Positions 1-8,933 of a stretch of 64,000 bases of DNA are shown here, in pieces (position 1 is the first letter of the stretch; each line of letters opens with the position of its first letter). The translations under genes were made by a program, and so were the position numbers. Below the pieces are notes generated by a model, which saw nothing but the letters and a program-made list of their open reading frames with translations, was not told the DNA's origin and did not search any database. The stretch comes from Paracoccus seriniphilus (lineage in GTDB: Bacteria > Pseudomonadota > Alphaproteobacteria > Rhodobacterales > Rhodobacteraceae): positions 2,524,501 to 2,588,500 of the forward strand of contig NZ_CP067129.1 in NCBI RefSeq assembly GCF_028553745.1, read 5' to 3'.

Positions 1-458
1 TCTTCCGCTTTACTCCGCCACTGCGCACCGAAGAGGACCGTCAGGCAATGGTGCAGGCGGTGGCCGACGGGGTGATCGACGTGCTTGCCAGTTTCCACAC
101 CCCGCAGGACGAAGAATCAAAACGCCTGCCCTTTGAAGAAGCCGCGCCGGGTGCTGTCGGGCTGCAGACGCTGTTGCCGGCGTCTCTGCGCCTGTATCAT
201 CAGGGCGGGCTGAGCCTGCCGCAATTGTGGCGGGCGCTGTCGCTCAATCCGGCGCGCCGGCTGGGCCTTGAGGCAGGCCGTCTGTCGCGGGGTGCCCCTG
301 CCGATCTGGTGCTGTTCGACCCGGATACCCCCTTCGTTCTGGATCGCTTCAAGCTGCTGTCGAAATCCAAGAACACCCCATTTGACGGGGCCCGCATGCA
401 GGGTCGCGTGCTGGGCACCTGGGTGGGCGGAGCGCGCGTTTACGGAGATCCGGCATGA
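1..458 (+). CDS. pyrC: Dihydroorotase (PyrC-like), C-terminal part, cut by window start
   Basis: The frame is open from base 3, so the gene starts upstream of the window. The visible 151 residues are the C-terminal part of a class I dihydroorotase-type amidohydrolase, with the family motifs KRLPF, the ADLVLFDP sheet and SKSKNTPF. Family role: reversible cyclisation of carbamoyl-aspartate to dihydroorotate in pyrimidine synthesis. Where active dihydroorotases carry a TDH/SDH motif with the catalytic Asp, this protein reads SFH. It may therefore be a non-catalytic or diverged paralogue. The last codon overlaps plsY (ATGA), an arrangement I recall from related genomes. Confidence 0.8.
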   Translation, partial: FRFTPPLRTEEDRQAMVQAVADGVIDVLASFHTPQDEESKRLPFEEAAPGAVGLQTLLPASLRLYHQGGLSLPQLWRALSLNPARRLGLEAGRLSRGAPADLVLFDPDTPFVLDRFKLLSKSKNTPFDGARMQGRVLGTWVGGARVYGDPA

Positions 459-1039
459 GCATGATCCTCTGGAGCATTCTGGGCTATCTGCTGGGTTCCA
501 TCCCCTTCGGCATTGCCATCACCCGCCTGCTGGGGCTGGGCGATCTGCGCCAGATCGGGTCGGGCAATATCGGCGCGACCAATGTGCTGCGCACCGGCAA
601 CAAGCCCGCCGCCCTGGCCACATTGCTGCTGGATTCCGGCAAGGGTGCCATCGCGGTTCTGCTGGCGCGCCATTTCGCGGGGGAAAGCGCGGCAATCCTT
701 GCCGGTTGCGCCGCCTTTCTGGGGCATTGCTTTCCCGTCTGGCTGGGCTTTCGCGGCGGCAAGGGCGTGGCGACCTTTCTGGGCACACTGATCGCCTTTC
801 ACTGGCCACTGGGTCTGGCGGCCTGCGCCGTCTGGCTGCTGACCGCGGTGATCAGCCGGATCAGCAGTCTTTCGGCTTTGCTGGCAGCCATTGCCTCACC
901 GCTTCTGGCATGGGGAATGGGACGCAATGACCTGATCCTTGCATGCCTGTTCATGGTGGCGCTGATCCTGCTGCGCCACAAGGCCAATATCTCCCGCCTT
1001 CTGGACGGGTCCGAACCGCGCATCGGCCGCAAGGATTGA
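455..1039 (+). CDS. plsY: Glycerol-3-phosphate acyltransferase PlsY
   Basis: The 194-residue integral membrane protein has PlsY hallmarks: an N-terminal GSIPFG motif, the GSGNIGATN glycine-rich loop, and FRGGKGVAT in the third conserved segment. PlsY transfers the acyl group from acyl-phosphate to sn-glycerol-3-phosphate, the first step of phospholipid synthesis, in the inner membrane. The length is normal for the family. The ATG overlaps the pyrC stop by four bases, so translation is probably coupled. A second ATG two codons downstream is an alternative start. Confidence 0.95.
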   Translation: MSMILWSILGYLLGSIPFGIAITRLLGLGDLRQIGSGNIGATNVLRTGNKPAALATLLLDSGKGAIAVLLARHFAGESAAILAGCAAFLGHCFPVWLGFRGGKGVATFLGTLIAFHWPLGLAACAVWLLTAVISRISSLSALLAAIASPLLAWGMGRNDLILACLFMVALILLRHKANISRLLDGSEPRIGRKD

Positions 1040-1059
1040 GGGCCGCTCGGATCAAGATG

Positions 1060-1461
1060 CTATCGCTCGGCCACCAGCTTGCGCCCCGTCGGCCGGGGCG
1101 GCAGGCTTGAACCCGCCGCAGCTGGCTGCACGGCCGCCTTCTGGACCAGATCGCGAAACGGCGGTGACGAGAACGGCCTGACCGGCGCGACAGGGGAGAC
1201 AGCCTTGCCGCCCTGCGCGGCGATCTCTTGCAGGACATCGGCGCTGCGCGCGGCCGTCAGTGCAAGCGAGATCAGCGCCATGCAGGCACCGGTCAGCAAA
1301 AGCAGAACCACAAGCCCAAGCAGCCCCAGAAAAACCGGCAGGGGCGGGATCCCCTCGGCCTGATATGTGACCGAGACAACCGCTGCTCCCAAGGCAACCA
1401 GCCCCATCAGAAAGACCAGACCGACCAGCCGCTGCACCCATTTCATCGGTTCCGCCCGCAT
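1060..1461 (-). CDS. Small two-helix membrane protein (paralogue of next gene)
   Basis: The product is 133 residues. I chose the MRAEPMKWVQ start because GAGGTG lies seven bases before it; an upstream in-frame ATG at 1515 lacks such a site. Two hydrophobic segments (about residues 10-35 and 40-65) are followed by a polar, Pro/Ala-rich cytoplasmic-type tail ending in basic residues. I do not recognise a family. The N-terminal 80 residues resemble the protein at 1557-1817: a W(V/M)-(Q/E)-R-L opening, two helices, then a segment with alternating Ala/Glu/Leu. It converges on plsY. Confidence 0.65.
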   Translation of the reverse strand: MRAEPMKWVQRLVGLVFLMGLVALGAAVVSVTYQAEGIPPLPVFLGLLGLVVLLLLTGACMALISLALTAARSADVLQEIAAQGGKAVSPVAPVRPFSSPPFRDLVQKAAVQPAAAGSSLPPRPTGRKLVAER

Positions 1462-1556
1462 CGCTTGCACCTCACAGTTTTTCTTTCCGGTGCCATTGTG
1501 GCCGGGTCTTTTCAAGCACCGAGCGGTGATTTCCCCTCACCTTGTCGTGCAACGGG

Positions 1557-1817
1557 TCAGCTTCTGGCGACCAGTTGCTCGACAGCTTCAGCGGTCCTGC
1601 GGGTATTATTGTAGATTCCCAGACCCAGATAGATCAGCCCGGCCACCAGGAACAGATACAACGCGCCCACCAACCAGACCACAAGCGCCATCAGAAGTCC
1701 TTCCCCTCCGGGAGCTTCCAGAAAGACGGTGCCGCCCGCAAGAAAAACCCCGATCGCACCCAGGATGACAGCGACATTGATCAGTCGCTCCATCCAGCGA
1801 ATGAAGAAATCACGCAT
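1557..1817 (-). CDS. Small two-helix membrane protein
   Basis: The product is 86 residues: a short amphipathic start (RDFFIRWMERL), two membrane segments (about 12-32 and 40-65) and a charged tail ending RTAEAVEQLVARS. No known domain is recognised. It lies upstream of the related gene at 1060-1461 in the same direction, about 95 bases apart, which suggests a tandem duplication. The upstream gap to gshA is 68 bases and may hold a promoter. No strong ribosome site is seen close to the ATG, so the start is less certain than the frame. Confidence 0.65.
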   Translation of the reverse strand: MRDFFIRWMERLINVAVILGAIGVFLAGGTVFLEAPGGEGLLMALVVWLVGALYLFLVAGLIYLGLGIYNNTRRTAEAVEQLVARS

Positions 1818-1885
1818 GATGAGCCACTTGCTCCACGACCGAACTGCAATGATAGCGTCTTGATGCTACGAGGCAGACAAATCAA

Positions 1886-3256
1886 TCAATAAGAATATTC
1901 GGCATAGATCCGCGACAGATCGCCCTGCCATTCTCCGTGATAGGCTTCCAGCAGTTCATCGGCGGGCACCTTGCCGGAATCGACGCTTTCCTTCAGCGCA
2001 TTGAGGAAATGCGTCTCGTCGGGAACCAGACCGCCAGCACCGGCGCGAGCACGGTTTTTCAGGCCCTGATCCGCAATCGCCAGCACCTCCCGCGCCAGAT
2101 CATGCAGCTTCACGCCGCCAGCCTCGCCCTGCAGGGCCGAACGACCCGCAGCGCGGCGCAGCCCCTCGCGGGTCTCGTGGTCCCAGCCCTTGACCAGATC
2201 CCAGGCAGCATCCAGCGCCTCCTGATCGTAGGTCAGCCCCACCCAGAGCGCCGGCAGCGCGCAGAGACGACGCCACGGGCCGCCATCGGCACCGCGCATT
2301 TCAATGAATTTCTTGACCCGGGCTTCGGGGAAAACCGTTGTCAGGTGATCGGCCCAATCCGACAGGGTAGGAATTTCCCCGGGCAGCGCGGGCAGTTGCC
2401 CCTTGAGGAAGTCGCGGAAGGATTGCCCCAGCGCATTGATGTATTTGCCGTCGCGATAGACGAAATACATCGGCACATCCAGAACGTAGTCAACCCAGGC
2501 CTCATAGCCGAAGCCATCCTCGAACACGAAGGGCAGCATGCCGGTGCGGGCATCATCGAGGTTCTGCCAGATATGGGCACGCCAGCTTTTCATGCCGTTG
2601 GGCTTGCCGTCCAGAAACGGTGAATTGGCGAAAAGCGCCGTCGCCACCGGCTGCAGGGCCAGCGCGACGCGCAGTTTCTGCACCATGTCGGCTTCGCTGG
2701 AGAAATCCAGGTTCACCTGTACCGTGCAGGTGCGATACATCATCTGTTTTCCAAGGGTGCCGACGTCGTCCATATAGTCGGTCATCAGTCGGTAACGGCC
2801 CTTGGGCATCATCGGCATCTGATCCTGCGACCAGATCGGCGCCGCCCCCAGACCAATGAACCCCGCGCCGATCTCGTCGGCGACGGTCTTCACCTCGGCC
2901 AGATGCTGGTTCACCTCGTCGCAGGTCTGGTGAATGGTCTCCAGCGGCGCGCCCGACAGTTCCAGCTGTCCGCCCGGTTCAAGGCTGATGTTTGCGCCGT
3001 CGCGCTCGAGCCCGATGATATTGTCCTGCTCCAGCACAGGCGTCCAACCAAAACGCTGCTGCATGCCGGTCAGCATCGCCTTGATCGAACAATCGCCCTC
3101 ATAGGGCAGCGGCAGATTGCGAGATTTGCAATATCCGAATTTCTCGTGCTCGGTCCCGATCCGCCATGCCTCGCGGGGCTTTTCGCCCTCGGCAAGATAG
3201 GCTGCCAGTTGATCGCGGCTTTCAATCGGGCCACCGCCCTGTTGAGGAATGGACAT
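1886..3256 (-). CDS. gshA: Glutamate-cysteine ligase (plant/alphaproteobacterial type)
   Basis: The 456-residue protein makes gamma-glutamylcysteine from Glu, Cys and ATP, the first step of glutathione synthesis. Recognisable parts are RIGTEHEKFG near residue 36, an EPGGQLELSG active-site segment near 92, a TCTVQVNLDF strand, the KSWRAHIW motif and EMRGADGG. These belong to the plant/alphaproteobacterial GCS family, not to E. coli-type GshA. The length is usual. It is transcribed alone, 68 bases from its upstream neighbour, with AAAGG about ten bases before the ATG. Confidence 0.93.
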   Translation of the reverse strand: MSIPQQGGGPIESRDQLAAYLAEGEKPREAWRIGTEHEKFGYCKSRNLPLPYEGDCSIKAMLTGMQQRFGWTPVLEQDNIIGLERDGANISLEPGGQLELSGAPLETIHQTCDEVNQHLAEVKTVADEIGAGFIGLGAAPIWSQDQMPMMPKGRYRLMTDYMDDVGTLGKQMMYRTCTVQVNLDFSSEADMVQKLRVALALQPVATALFANSPFLDGKPNGMKSWRAHIWQNLDDARTGMLPFVFEDGFGYEAWVDYVLDVPMYFVYRDGKYINALGQSFRDFLKGQLPALPGEIPTLSDWADHLTTVFPEARVKKFIEMRGADGGPWRRLCALPALWVGLTYDQEALDAAWDLVKGWDHETREGLRRAAGRSALQGEAGGVKLHDLAREVLAIADQGLKNRARAGAGGLVPDETHFLNALKESVDSGKVPADELLEAYHGEWQGDLSRIYAEYSY

Positions 3257-3324
3257 GCGACGGGGCCTTTCTGGGTTTCCGGTCGCTCACAGGTGGCAAT
3301 GGTCGCGGCGCAAGTCAACCCGCC

Positions 3325-3831
3325 TCAGGCATCTCTGCGCCAAACGGTGTGTATCGCATCACTCTGTTCGGCCACATGAGCCAGCGCAGAAGAGACTGCG
3401 CCCATCTGCAACCCCGGCAAGGCCGTGAAGGCATGGGCCAGCATGTCCGCGCCCGCGGCATCCACGGGAATCAGCAGGGCCTCGCCGCCAATGCTGCGCA
3501 AACGCCAATGTCCCTGACCGTTCAGCCGGATCAGGCGGATTTCCACCAGATCGCGCAGCGCGATCTCTCCGCCCAGTTCATTCGCACCGAAATAGCGCAC
3601 GGCGCCTTCGACGACCTCGACCACGCCCGGCGCGGCGATCTGGCGACGAAAGGGAATGCGCCGCCAGGCCCCGATCAGCAGGACCAGCCCGACCATCGCC
3701 ACCATGCCGCCCAATGCCAGAAAGAACCAGCCGCCCAGCCAGATCAGCCAGAGCCCGCCAAGGGTGACGCAGGCAGCGGCAATGGCTTCGCCCCAGCGCG
3801 ACAGCAGTTGGCGCACGGGTTCACGAATCAT
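3325..3831 (-). CDS. Membrane-anchored hypothetical protein
   Basis: The product is 168 residues, starting at MIREPVRQL. A GGGGG stretch precedes this ATG; an in-frame ATG five codons upstream (3846) is possible. Two adjacent hydrophobic segments lie at about residues 18-60, followed by a soluble domain rich in beta strands with a PH-like rhythm (GVVEVVEGAVRYFG, then ALRDLVEIRLIRL). The layout resembles small bPH-type membrane proteins, but I cannot name the family. It follows moaE by 48 bases in the same direction and may be the last gene of the pgsA-moaD-moaE unit. Confidence 0.65.
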   Translation of the reverse strand: MIREPVRQLLSRWGEAIAAACVTLGGLWLIWLGGWFFLALGGMVAMVGLVLLIGAWRRIPFRRQIAAPGVVEVVEGAVRYFGANELGGEIALRDLVEIRLIRLNGQGHWRLRSIGGEALLIPVDAAGADMLAHAFTALPGLQMGAVSSALAHVAEQSDAIHTVWRRDA

Positions 3832-3879
3832 TTCGCCCCCGGCCATATGCCGGATCCGGCATCAGTCCGCAGCCGGCCG

Positions 3880-4314
3880 TCACCAACGGGAAAGGGAATC
3901 TTCATCGCTGCTCTTGGCCTCTACCCAGCGGGCCGAGCCATCCGTGCCGATTTCACGTTTCCAGAAGGGTGCACGCGATTTCAGCCAGTCCATCAGGTAT
4001 TCGGCCCCCTGAAAGGCCGCCTTGCGGTGACGCGCGGCAGTGGCGACCATCATGATCTGCTCGCCGACTTTCAGACGCCCGTAGCGGTGCACGATGCACC
4101 AATCCAGCAATTCGAAGCGTTCCGCCGCCTGTTGTCCATAGGCCATCAGCGCCGATTGCGTCATCGCGGGATAATGCTCGATTTCGAGTGCGTCCAGTTC
4201 TCCGCCATCGTCGCGCACGATGCCGGTGAAAGTGACCAACGCCCCTGCCCCCGGACCAAAGCCACGCAGGATGTCTTCGGCGTCAAAAGGTTCGGACTGG
4301 ACCCGTGCCGACAT
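3880..4314 (-). CDS. moaE: Molybdopterin synthase catalytic subunit MoaE
   Basis: The 144-residue protein forms the MoaD-MoaE heterotetramer that inserts two dithiolene sulfurs into precursor Z to make molybdopterin. Visible motifs are FTGIVRD near residue 30, EIEHYP, and the HRYGRLKVGE strand. The conserved lysine and arginine-rich active-site region reads DWLKSRAPFWKRE. It begins two bases after the moaD stop, so the two subunits are co-translated. Confidence 0.95.
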   Translation of the reverse strand: MSARVQSEPFDAEDILRGFGPGAGALVTFTGIVRDDGGELDALEIEHYPAMTQSALMAYGQQAAERFELLDWCIVHRYGRLKVGEQIMMVATAARHRKAAFQGAEYLMDWLKSRAPFWKREIGTDGSARWVEAKSSDEDSLSRW

Positions 4315-4316
4315 GA

Positions 4317-4568
4317 TCAGCCACCGGTCATCGGAGGGAAAAAGGCAATCTCGCGGGCGCCTTCGATCGGGGTCTCCATCTCGGCAAGTTGCTGGTCTAC
4401 CGCGCAGCGCACTGCTGACATGTCCGCAAAGGCCGCCGCATGCCAGTCATCCTTGGCCGCAAGCTCGGTGACAAGTTCGCCAACCGTGCGCGCCGAACTT
4501 TCGATCCGTTCCGAGGGCTGGCCGATACGTTCGCGCAGCCAGGCAAAATACAGGACGTCAAAGCTCAT
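4317..4568 (-). CDS. moaD: Molybdopterin synthase sulfur-carrier subunit MoaD
   Basis: The 83-residue ubiquitin-fold protein ends in FFPPMTGG. The C-terminal Gly-Gly is adenylated and converted to a thiocarboxylate by MoeB and a sulfurtransferase, then donates sulfur to MoaE-bound precursor Z. The start overlaps the end of pgsA by 11 bases. Length and C-terminus are standard. Confidence 0.95.
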   Translation of the reverse strand: MSFDVLYFAWLRERIGQPSERIESSARTVGELVTELAAKDDWHAAAFADMSAVRCAVDQQLAEMETPIEGAREIAFFPPMTGG

Positions 4569-5190
4569 TCTTCGGCTCTTTCAAATAGGGCAATGCCTTC
4601 ACAAAGTAATCCCATCCGGTCCAGCCTGTCAGCGCCGCCGCGATCCAGATCAGCGCCAGACCGATCTGATTGGCCAGATCCGACCAGCTGTCAGACCAGG
4701 GCAGGCGCGCCTCACCGACCAGCGGCGCCTTGCCATGTTCGACAAAGGCCAGCCCCGTCCCCAGAAACAGCGTGGCGATGGCGACCATCTGAAAGGTCGT
4801 TTTCCACTTGGCCAGCTTGGTGACCTTCAGCAGCTTGGCATTCGATCCCAGGAATTCACGCAGGCCCGACACGAAGACTTCGCGAAACAGAATCACCGAA
4901 ACCGGCAGGATCAGCCAGGGGTTCATTCCCGAATAGCCGGTGATCACAACCAGCGCGATCACCACCATCGCCTTGTCGGCAATGGGATCCATGGCGGCAC
5001 CGAATTTGCTTTCCTGCTGCCACGCGCGGGCAAGATATCCATCGAACCAGTCGGTGATGGCCGCCAGCATGAACAGCGCCAGCGCCGCCCAGTCAGCCCA
5101 AGGTCTTTGAAAATAAAGGAACATCAACGGCACGGCAGGGGCCGCGATCAGCCGTATCAGGGTCAGGATATTGGGAATGGTCCAGCGCAT
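4558..5190 (-). CDS. pgsA: CDP-diacylglycerol-glycerol-3-phosphate 3-phosphatidyltransferase
   Basis: The 210-residue inner-membrane enzyme makes phosphatidylglycerol phosphate from CDP-diacylglycerol and glycerol-3-phosphate. The CDP-alcohol phosphotransferase signature is complete: D47, D50-G51, A54-R55, G64, D68 and D72 at the expected spacing. Several further hydrophobic helices follow. It is the first gene of a minus-strand unit with moaD and moaE, with an 11-base overlap into moaD. Confidence 0.95.
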   Translation of the reverse strand: MRWTIPNILTLIRLIAAPAVPLMFLYFQRPWADWAALALFMLAAITDWFDGYLARAWQQESKFGAAMDPIADKAMVVIALVVITGYSGMNPWLILPVSVILFREVFVSGLREFLGSNAKLLKVTKLAKWKTTFQMVAIATLFLGTGLAFVEHGKAPLVGEARLPWSDSWSDLANQIGLALIWIAAALTGWTGWDYFVKALPYLKEPKNEL

Positions 5191-5246
5191 GGGGGCAAGC
5201 TAGTCCCTGTATGCGCGCTTGGAAAGAGTTCTTGCAGATCAAAGGC

Positions 5247-5272
5247 AAAAAACGGGCACGCCATGCCCGTTT
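5247..5272 (-). terminator. Rho-independent terminator after the gene at 5301-5684
   Basis: A nine-base perfect stem (AAACGGGCA / TGCCCGTTT) encloses the five-base loop CGCCA. Read on the minus strand it ends in a run of six T. It sits 29 bases after the stop of the upstream minus-strand gene and before pgsA, so it separates the two transcripts. Confidence 0.75.
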
Positions 5273-5300
5273 ATCACCAAGTTGTCATGCTGGCCGGTCT

Positions 5301-5684
5301 CTAGGCGGGGACAGGCTGATCGGGAAACAGGTCGAAGATCCGATCCCCATGTCCGATTTTCAGCGCCTTGATGCGGGTTTCCCCGAAATGATGCGACTGA
5401 CGACCCCAGATGATCACCGCATCCCCAAGACACGCGCCGGAATCCTCCAATCCGACCTCGCGATTGCGGACATGTCCGGCCAGTTCGACCGTCCAGTTGA
5501 TGCCATCTTCGGCCCGCACCTGCAGCGTGGGGTCGGTTCCGGTGATGTAGATATCGGTGATCACGGCCTCCAGCCGGGTCACGTCAGATTCGTATTCCGC
5601 CCAATGATCGCCAGAGATCACGTCGTCGCGGGCAAAGACCGGTCCGCGATATGCGAACAGGCCGGTATTGGCGAAACGGGGCAT
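5301..5684 (-). CDS. Conserved hypothetical protein, OB-fold-like
   Basis: The product is 127 residues from MPRFANTG. This start is fixed by the strong ribosome site GGAGGAGGAGG five to six bases before it; the in-frame ATG six codons upstream lies inside that site. There is no signal peptide or membrane segment. The body alternates short strands (VTRLEAVITDIYI, TLQVRAEDG, WTVELAG) and a G-D-A-V-I-I-W-G turn, resembling small OB-fold domains such as DUF6152. That assignment is a guess from pattern. It is probably a single-gene transcript, closed by the hairpin at 5247-5272. Confidence 0.6.
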   Translation of the reverse strand: MPRFANTGLFAYRGPVFARDDVISGDHWAEYESDVTRLEAVITDIYITGTDPTLQVRAEDGINWTVELAGHVRNREVGLEDSGACLGDAVIIWGRQSHHFGETRIKALKIGHGDRIFDLFPDQPVPA

Positions 5685-5794
5685 GGCAGCCTCCTCCTCC
5701 ATGTTGCGAGCAGGTCACAACCATAACGCGATTCTGCCCGTTTCGCGCGGTAGCACCTTACCTAACGTAAGGTTCGGCGGCGAACCGCAGAGGC

Positions 5795-7645
5795 TCACCC
5801 CTTGCTGTGGAAGTGGTCATAGATCTTCTGCGCCATGGCCGCCGAAATCCCCTCCACTGCTTGCAGATCCGCCAGTCCGGCACGGCTGGCGGCCTTGGCG
5901 CTGCCGAAATGGGCCAGCAGGGCACGTTTGCGCGCCGCGCCGATGCCGGCGATCTCGTCCAGAGGATTGGCCATGACCGATTTCGCCCGCTTGGCGCGAT
6001 GCGTGCCAATGGCCCATCTGTGCGCCTCGTCGCGCAGGCGCTGCACGAAATACAGCACCGGATCATTCATTCGCAGCGCAAAGGGACGCCTGCCGATCCG
6101 GTGGAACTCCTCCTTGCCCTGATCACGATCCACCCCCTTGGCGACACCGATCATGGGAATATCCTCGACCCCCAGATCAGCCATGATCTCATGCACGGCC
6201 GAGACCTGCCCTGCCCCACCATCGATCAGCAACAGATCGGGCCATGCCTCGGTCTGCCGGTCGGGGTCATCCTTCAGCAAGCGCTGAAACCGGCGGGTCA
6301 GCACCTCTTTCATCATCCCGAAGTCATCGCCGGGCGTGATCTCGGTGCCCTTGATGTTGAACTTGCGATACTGGTTCTTGATGAAACCTTCGGGACCGGC
6401 CACGATCATGCCGCCAACGGCATTGGTGCCCATGATATGGCTGTTGTCATAAACCTCGATCCGGCGCGGCGGTGCCGGCAGATCGAAGGCATCGGCTAGC
6501 CCTTGCAGCAATTTCGCCTGCGCGGCGCTTTCCGACATCCGCCGGGCCAGGCTTTCGCGGGCATTGCGCAACGCATTGGTCACAAGCTCGAATTTCTCGC
6601 CACGCTGGGGGACCAGGATTTCAACCTTGCGGCCCGCGCGTTCAGACATGACATCGGCCGCCAGTTCAGGATCTTCCAGACCATGGGACAACAGGATCTG
6701 ACGCGGCGGCGGCTTGCCGTCATAGAATTGCAGCAGAAAGGCCTGCATCACCTCGTCGGGGGATTCCGCCCCACCCAGGCGCGGATAGAAATCACGGTTT
6801 CCCCATACCTGATTGCCGCGAATGAAGAAGACCTGCACGCAGGCCTGCCCATGTTCCATATGCAGGGCAACAATATCCGCCTCGGACACGCCACGCGGAT
6901 TGATGGCCTGCACCGATTGCACTGCGGTCAGCGCCTTGATCCGGTCGCGCAGGGCGGCAGCGCGTTCATATTCCATTGCCTCGGACGCCTCGGCCATCTC
7001 TTGCGCCAGCGAGGCCTGGATCGAGGTGGTCTTGCCCTGCAGGAAGCGTTCGGCATCGCTGACCAGCTTGGCATAGTCGGACTGCGAGATCCGCCCAACG
7101 CAGGGGGCGCTGCACCGCTTGATCTGATACAGCAGACAGGGCCGCGTCCGGCTTTCGAATACGGAATCGGTGCAGTTGCGCAGCAGAAAGACCCGCTGCA
7201 ACTGTGTCAGGGTCCTGTTGACCGCCCCGGCACTGGCAAAAGGACCATAGTAGTCACCCTTTTCCGATTTCGCGCCGCGATGCTTCTTGATCTGCGGAAA
7301 CTCGTGGGACTTGGCGACCAGAATATTGGGAAAGGATTTGTCATCGCGCAGCAGCACGTTGTAGCGCGGCTTGAGCTGCTTGATCAGGTTCTGTTCCAGC
7401 AGCAGCGCTTCGGTCTCGGTCCGCGTGGTCAGGAACATCATCGAGGCGGTCTCGCGGATCATCCGGGCGATCCGCGCCGTATGCCCCAGCGGTCGGGCAT
7501 AATTGGACACCCGCACCCGCAGTTCGCGCGCCTTGCCGACGTAAAGCACCGCCCCCTGTGCATCCAGCATACGGTAAACCCCCGGGCTGGTATCCAGCGT
7601 CCGGACATAGTCCTGAATAAGTGCGTGGCCTGTTTTCTGGGTCAT
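5795..7645 (-). CDS. uvrC: Excinuclease ABC subunit C
   Basis: The 616-residue nuclease makes both incisions in nucleotide excision repair with UvrA-UvrB bound at a lesion. The N-terminal GIY-YIG domain is seen as [19 protein letters not shown] UvrB-binding UVR motif lies near residue 210 ([13 protein letters not shown]). The RNase H-like endonuclease half contains [10 protein letters not shown] and [11 protein letters not shown]. The C-terminus has tandem helix-hairpin-helix motifs ([16 protein letters not shown]). The length is normal. Confidence 0.96.
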   Translation of the reverse strand: MTQKTGHALIQDYVRTLDTSPGVYRMLDAQGAVLYVGKARELRVRVSNYARPLGHTARIARMIRETASMMFLTTRTETEALLLEQNLIKQLKPRYNVLLRDDKSFPNILVAKSHEFPQIKKHRGAKSEKGDYYGPFASAGAVNRTLTQLQRVFLLRNCTDSVFESRTRPCLLYQIKRCSAPCVGRISQSDYAKLVSDAERFLQGKTTSIQASLAQEMAEASEAMEYERAAALRDRIKALTAVQSVQAINPRGVSEADIVALHMEHGQACVQVFFIRGNQVWGNRDFYPRLGGAESPDEVMQAFLLQFYDGKPPPRQILLSHGLEDPELAADVMSERAGRKVEILVPQRGEKFELVTNALRNARESLARRMSESAAQAKLLQGLADAFDLPAPPRRIEVYDNSHIMGTNAVGGMIVAGPEGFIKNQYRKFNIKGTEITPGDDFGMMKEVLTRRFQRLLKDDPDRQTEAWPDLLLIDGGAGQVSAVHEIMADLGVEDIPMIGVAKGVDRDQGKEEFHRIGRRPFALRMNDPVLYFVQRLRDEAHRWAIGTHRAKRAKSVMANPLDEIAGIGAARKRALLAHFGSAKAASRAGLADLQAVEGISAAMAQKIYDHFHSKG

Positions 7646-8003
7646 GACGTCAAGAAAGTGATTCCTTCACCCGGCTGCAAGTTCCCGGCGTCGAGCGCAA
7701 GATTGAACATGTCCACCGCTCCTGTGGATAACTCTGTGGGTCTCCTGTGAGGCAAGCGTTTCCAGTCCAGCAATCGTTACAGTTTCATGACTTTGCCTCA
7801 ATTTTAGGCAGCAATTCAGGGCACTGAAAACAAAGGCTTTTTTTATTTTTCAGAACGCCATCGCCAAAAAAACGTTACGATTCAGTCCGGTTAGGAAGGT
7901 CGGCCTGCCGGGGTGGACAGATGGTGTGGCATGGCTGCATCCACCCTCTCAATATTGATCGATATGCCTAGGCAAGGGGTGCGACGGCTGACAGGTGATT
8001 CGT
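7646..8003. other. 358-bp intergenic region upstream of uvrC
   Basis: No convincing gene is found. Bases about 7780-7880 are clearly more AT-rich than the surroundings. They contain the inverted pair CTGAAAA / TTTTCAG flanking a T-run near 7823-7851, and a small GCCT / AGGC hairpin at 7795-7810. The stretch probably carries the uvrC promoter and the 3' untranslated part of the antiporter transcript. No protein frame here has the codon usage of its neighbours. Confidence 0.5.
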
Positions 8004-8933
8004 CTAGAACAAGGCCCAGAGATAAGCGCCATAAAGCGCCAGAAAAACCGCTCCGACAGCTCGCGAGACCGCAATTCCGCGAAACAGAAAGGGCGCCAGC
8101 AGCAGCGAGCTGCCCAGCATCACCCACATATCCAGCCTCAGCATCTGTTCCGGCACCGGCAACGGCTGGACCAGCGCGGTCCCCCCCAGGATCGCCAGCA
8201 GATTGAACAGATTCGAGCCGACGACATTCCCCAGAGCCATATCGGCCCTGCCCCGCAGGGCCGAGGCAATCGAGGCCGCCATTTCCGGCAGGGATGTGCC
8301 GATCGCCACCAGGGTCAGCCCGATGACAGCTTCGCTGATTCCAAAGAGCCTTGCGATATCCGACGCGCCACTGACCAGCAGATTGGCGCCAAGCGGCAGC
8401 CCGATCAGCCCGCCCGCCAACCAGAACATGATCTTCAGCCATCTTGCTCCCAGCACAACGGCTTCCAGGTCTTCGGCTCCGGCATCATCCTCGCCAGAGG
8501 TCAATTGCCGCCACAGCACGACGAACAGTGCCACCAGCAGCACCACGCCCTGAACGCGCCCGATCACCCCCATGAAGCCCAGCAGGATCACCAGCGCCGT
8601 GGCCGCGATCATCATGGTCCAGCTTTCGCGCAGGTCATGGCCCTTTGTAGGGATGACCGCCACTATTGCGGTGGTGCCGACGATCAACAGGACATTGGCA
8701 ATATTCGATCCGACCACATTGCCGATGGCAATATCGGATGATCCCTTCAATGCCGCCGACAGCGACACCATAAGCTCGGGTGCCGATGTGCCAAAGGCAA
8801 CCACGGTCAATCCGACCACCAAAGGCGACAACCCGATACGCAGGGACAGGTTTACCGCGCCCTTGACCAGCAGGTCCCCACCAAAGACCAGCAGGGCAAG
8901 CCCCGCCAGAACCAGCACAAGATCAACGATCAC
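8004..8933 (-). CDS. Calcium/sodium antiporter (CaCA family, YrbG-like)
   Basis: The 309-residue inner-membrane protein is made of two homologous halves of about five helices. Each carries an alpha-repeat: GTSAPELMVS with GNVVGSNIAN near residues 48-80, and GTSLPEMAAS with GNVVGSNLFN near 213-245. The acidic Glu residues in these repeats bind the cation. Prokaryotic members exchange Ca2+ or K+ for Na+ or H+. The start is GTG at 8933, inside the 3' end of the small gene at 8923-9042, so its translation probably depends on that gene. Confidence 0.9.
   Translation of the reverse strand: MIVDLVLVLAGLALLVFGGDLLVKGAVNLSLRIGLSPLVVGLTVVAFGTSAPELMVSLSAALKGSSDIAIGNVVGSNIANVLLIVGTTAIVAVIPTKGHDLRESWTMMIAATALVILLGFMGVIGRVQGVVLLVALFVVLWRQLTSGEDDAGAEDLEAVVLGARWLKIMFWLAGGLIGLPLGANLLVSGASDIARLFGISEAVIGLTLVAIGTSLPEMAASIASALRGRADMALGNVVGSNLFNLLAILGGTALVQPLPVPEQMLRLDMWVMLGSSLLLAPFLFRGIAVSRAVGAVFLALYGAYLWALF

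Noticed and set aside
3166..5304. 712-codon plus-strand open frame
   Set aside because: It runs antisense to the minus-strand gene at 3325, moaE, moaD and pgsA, all with clear family motifs. It is rich in Arg/Gln/His/Pro as expected for an antisense shadow in GC-rich DNA.
6503..7750. 415-codon plus-strand open frame
   Set aside because: It is antisense to uvrC and has no recognisable domain.
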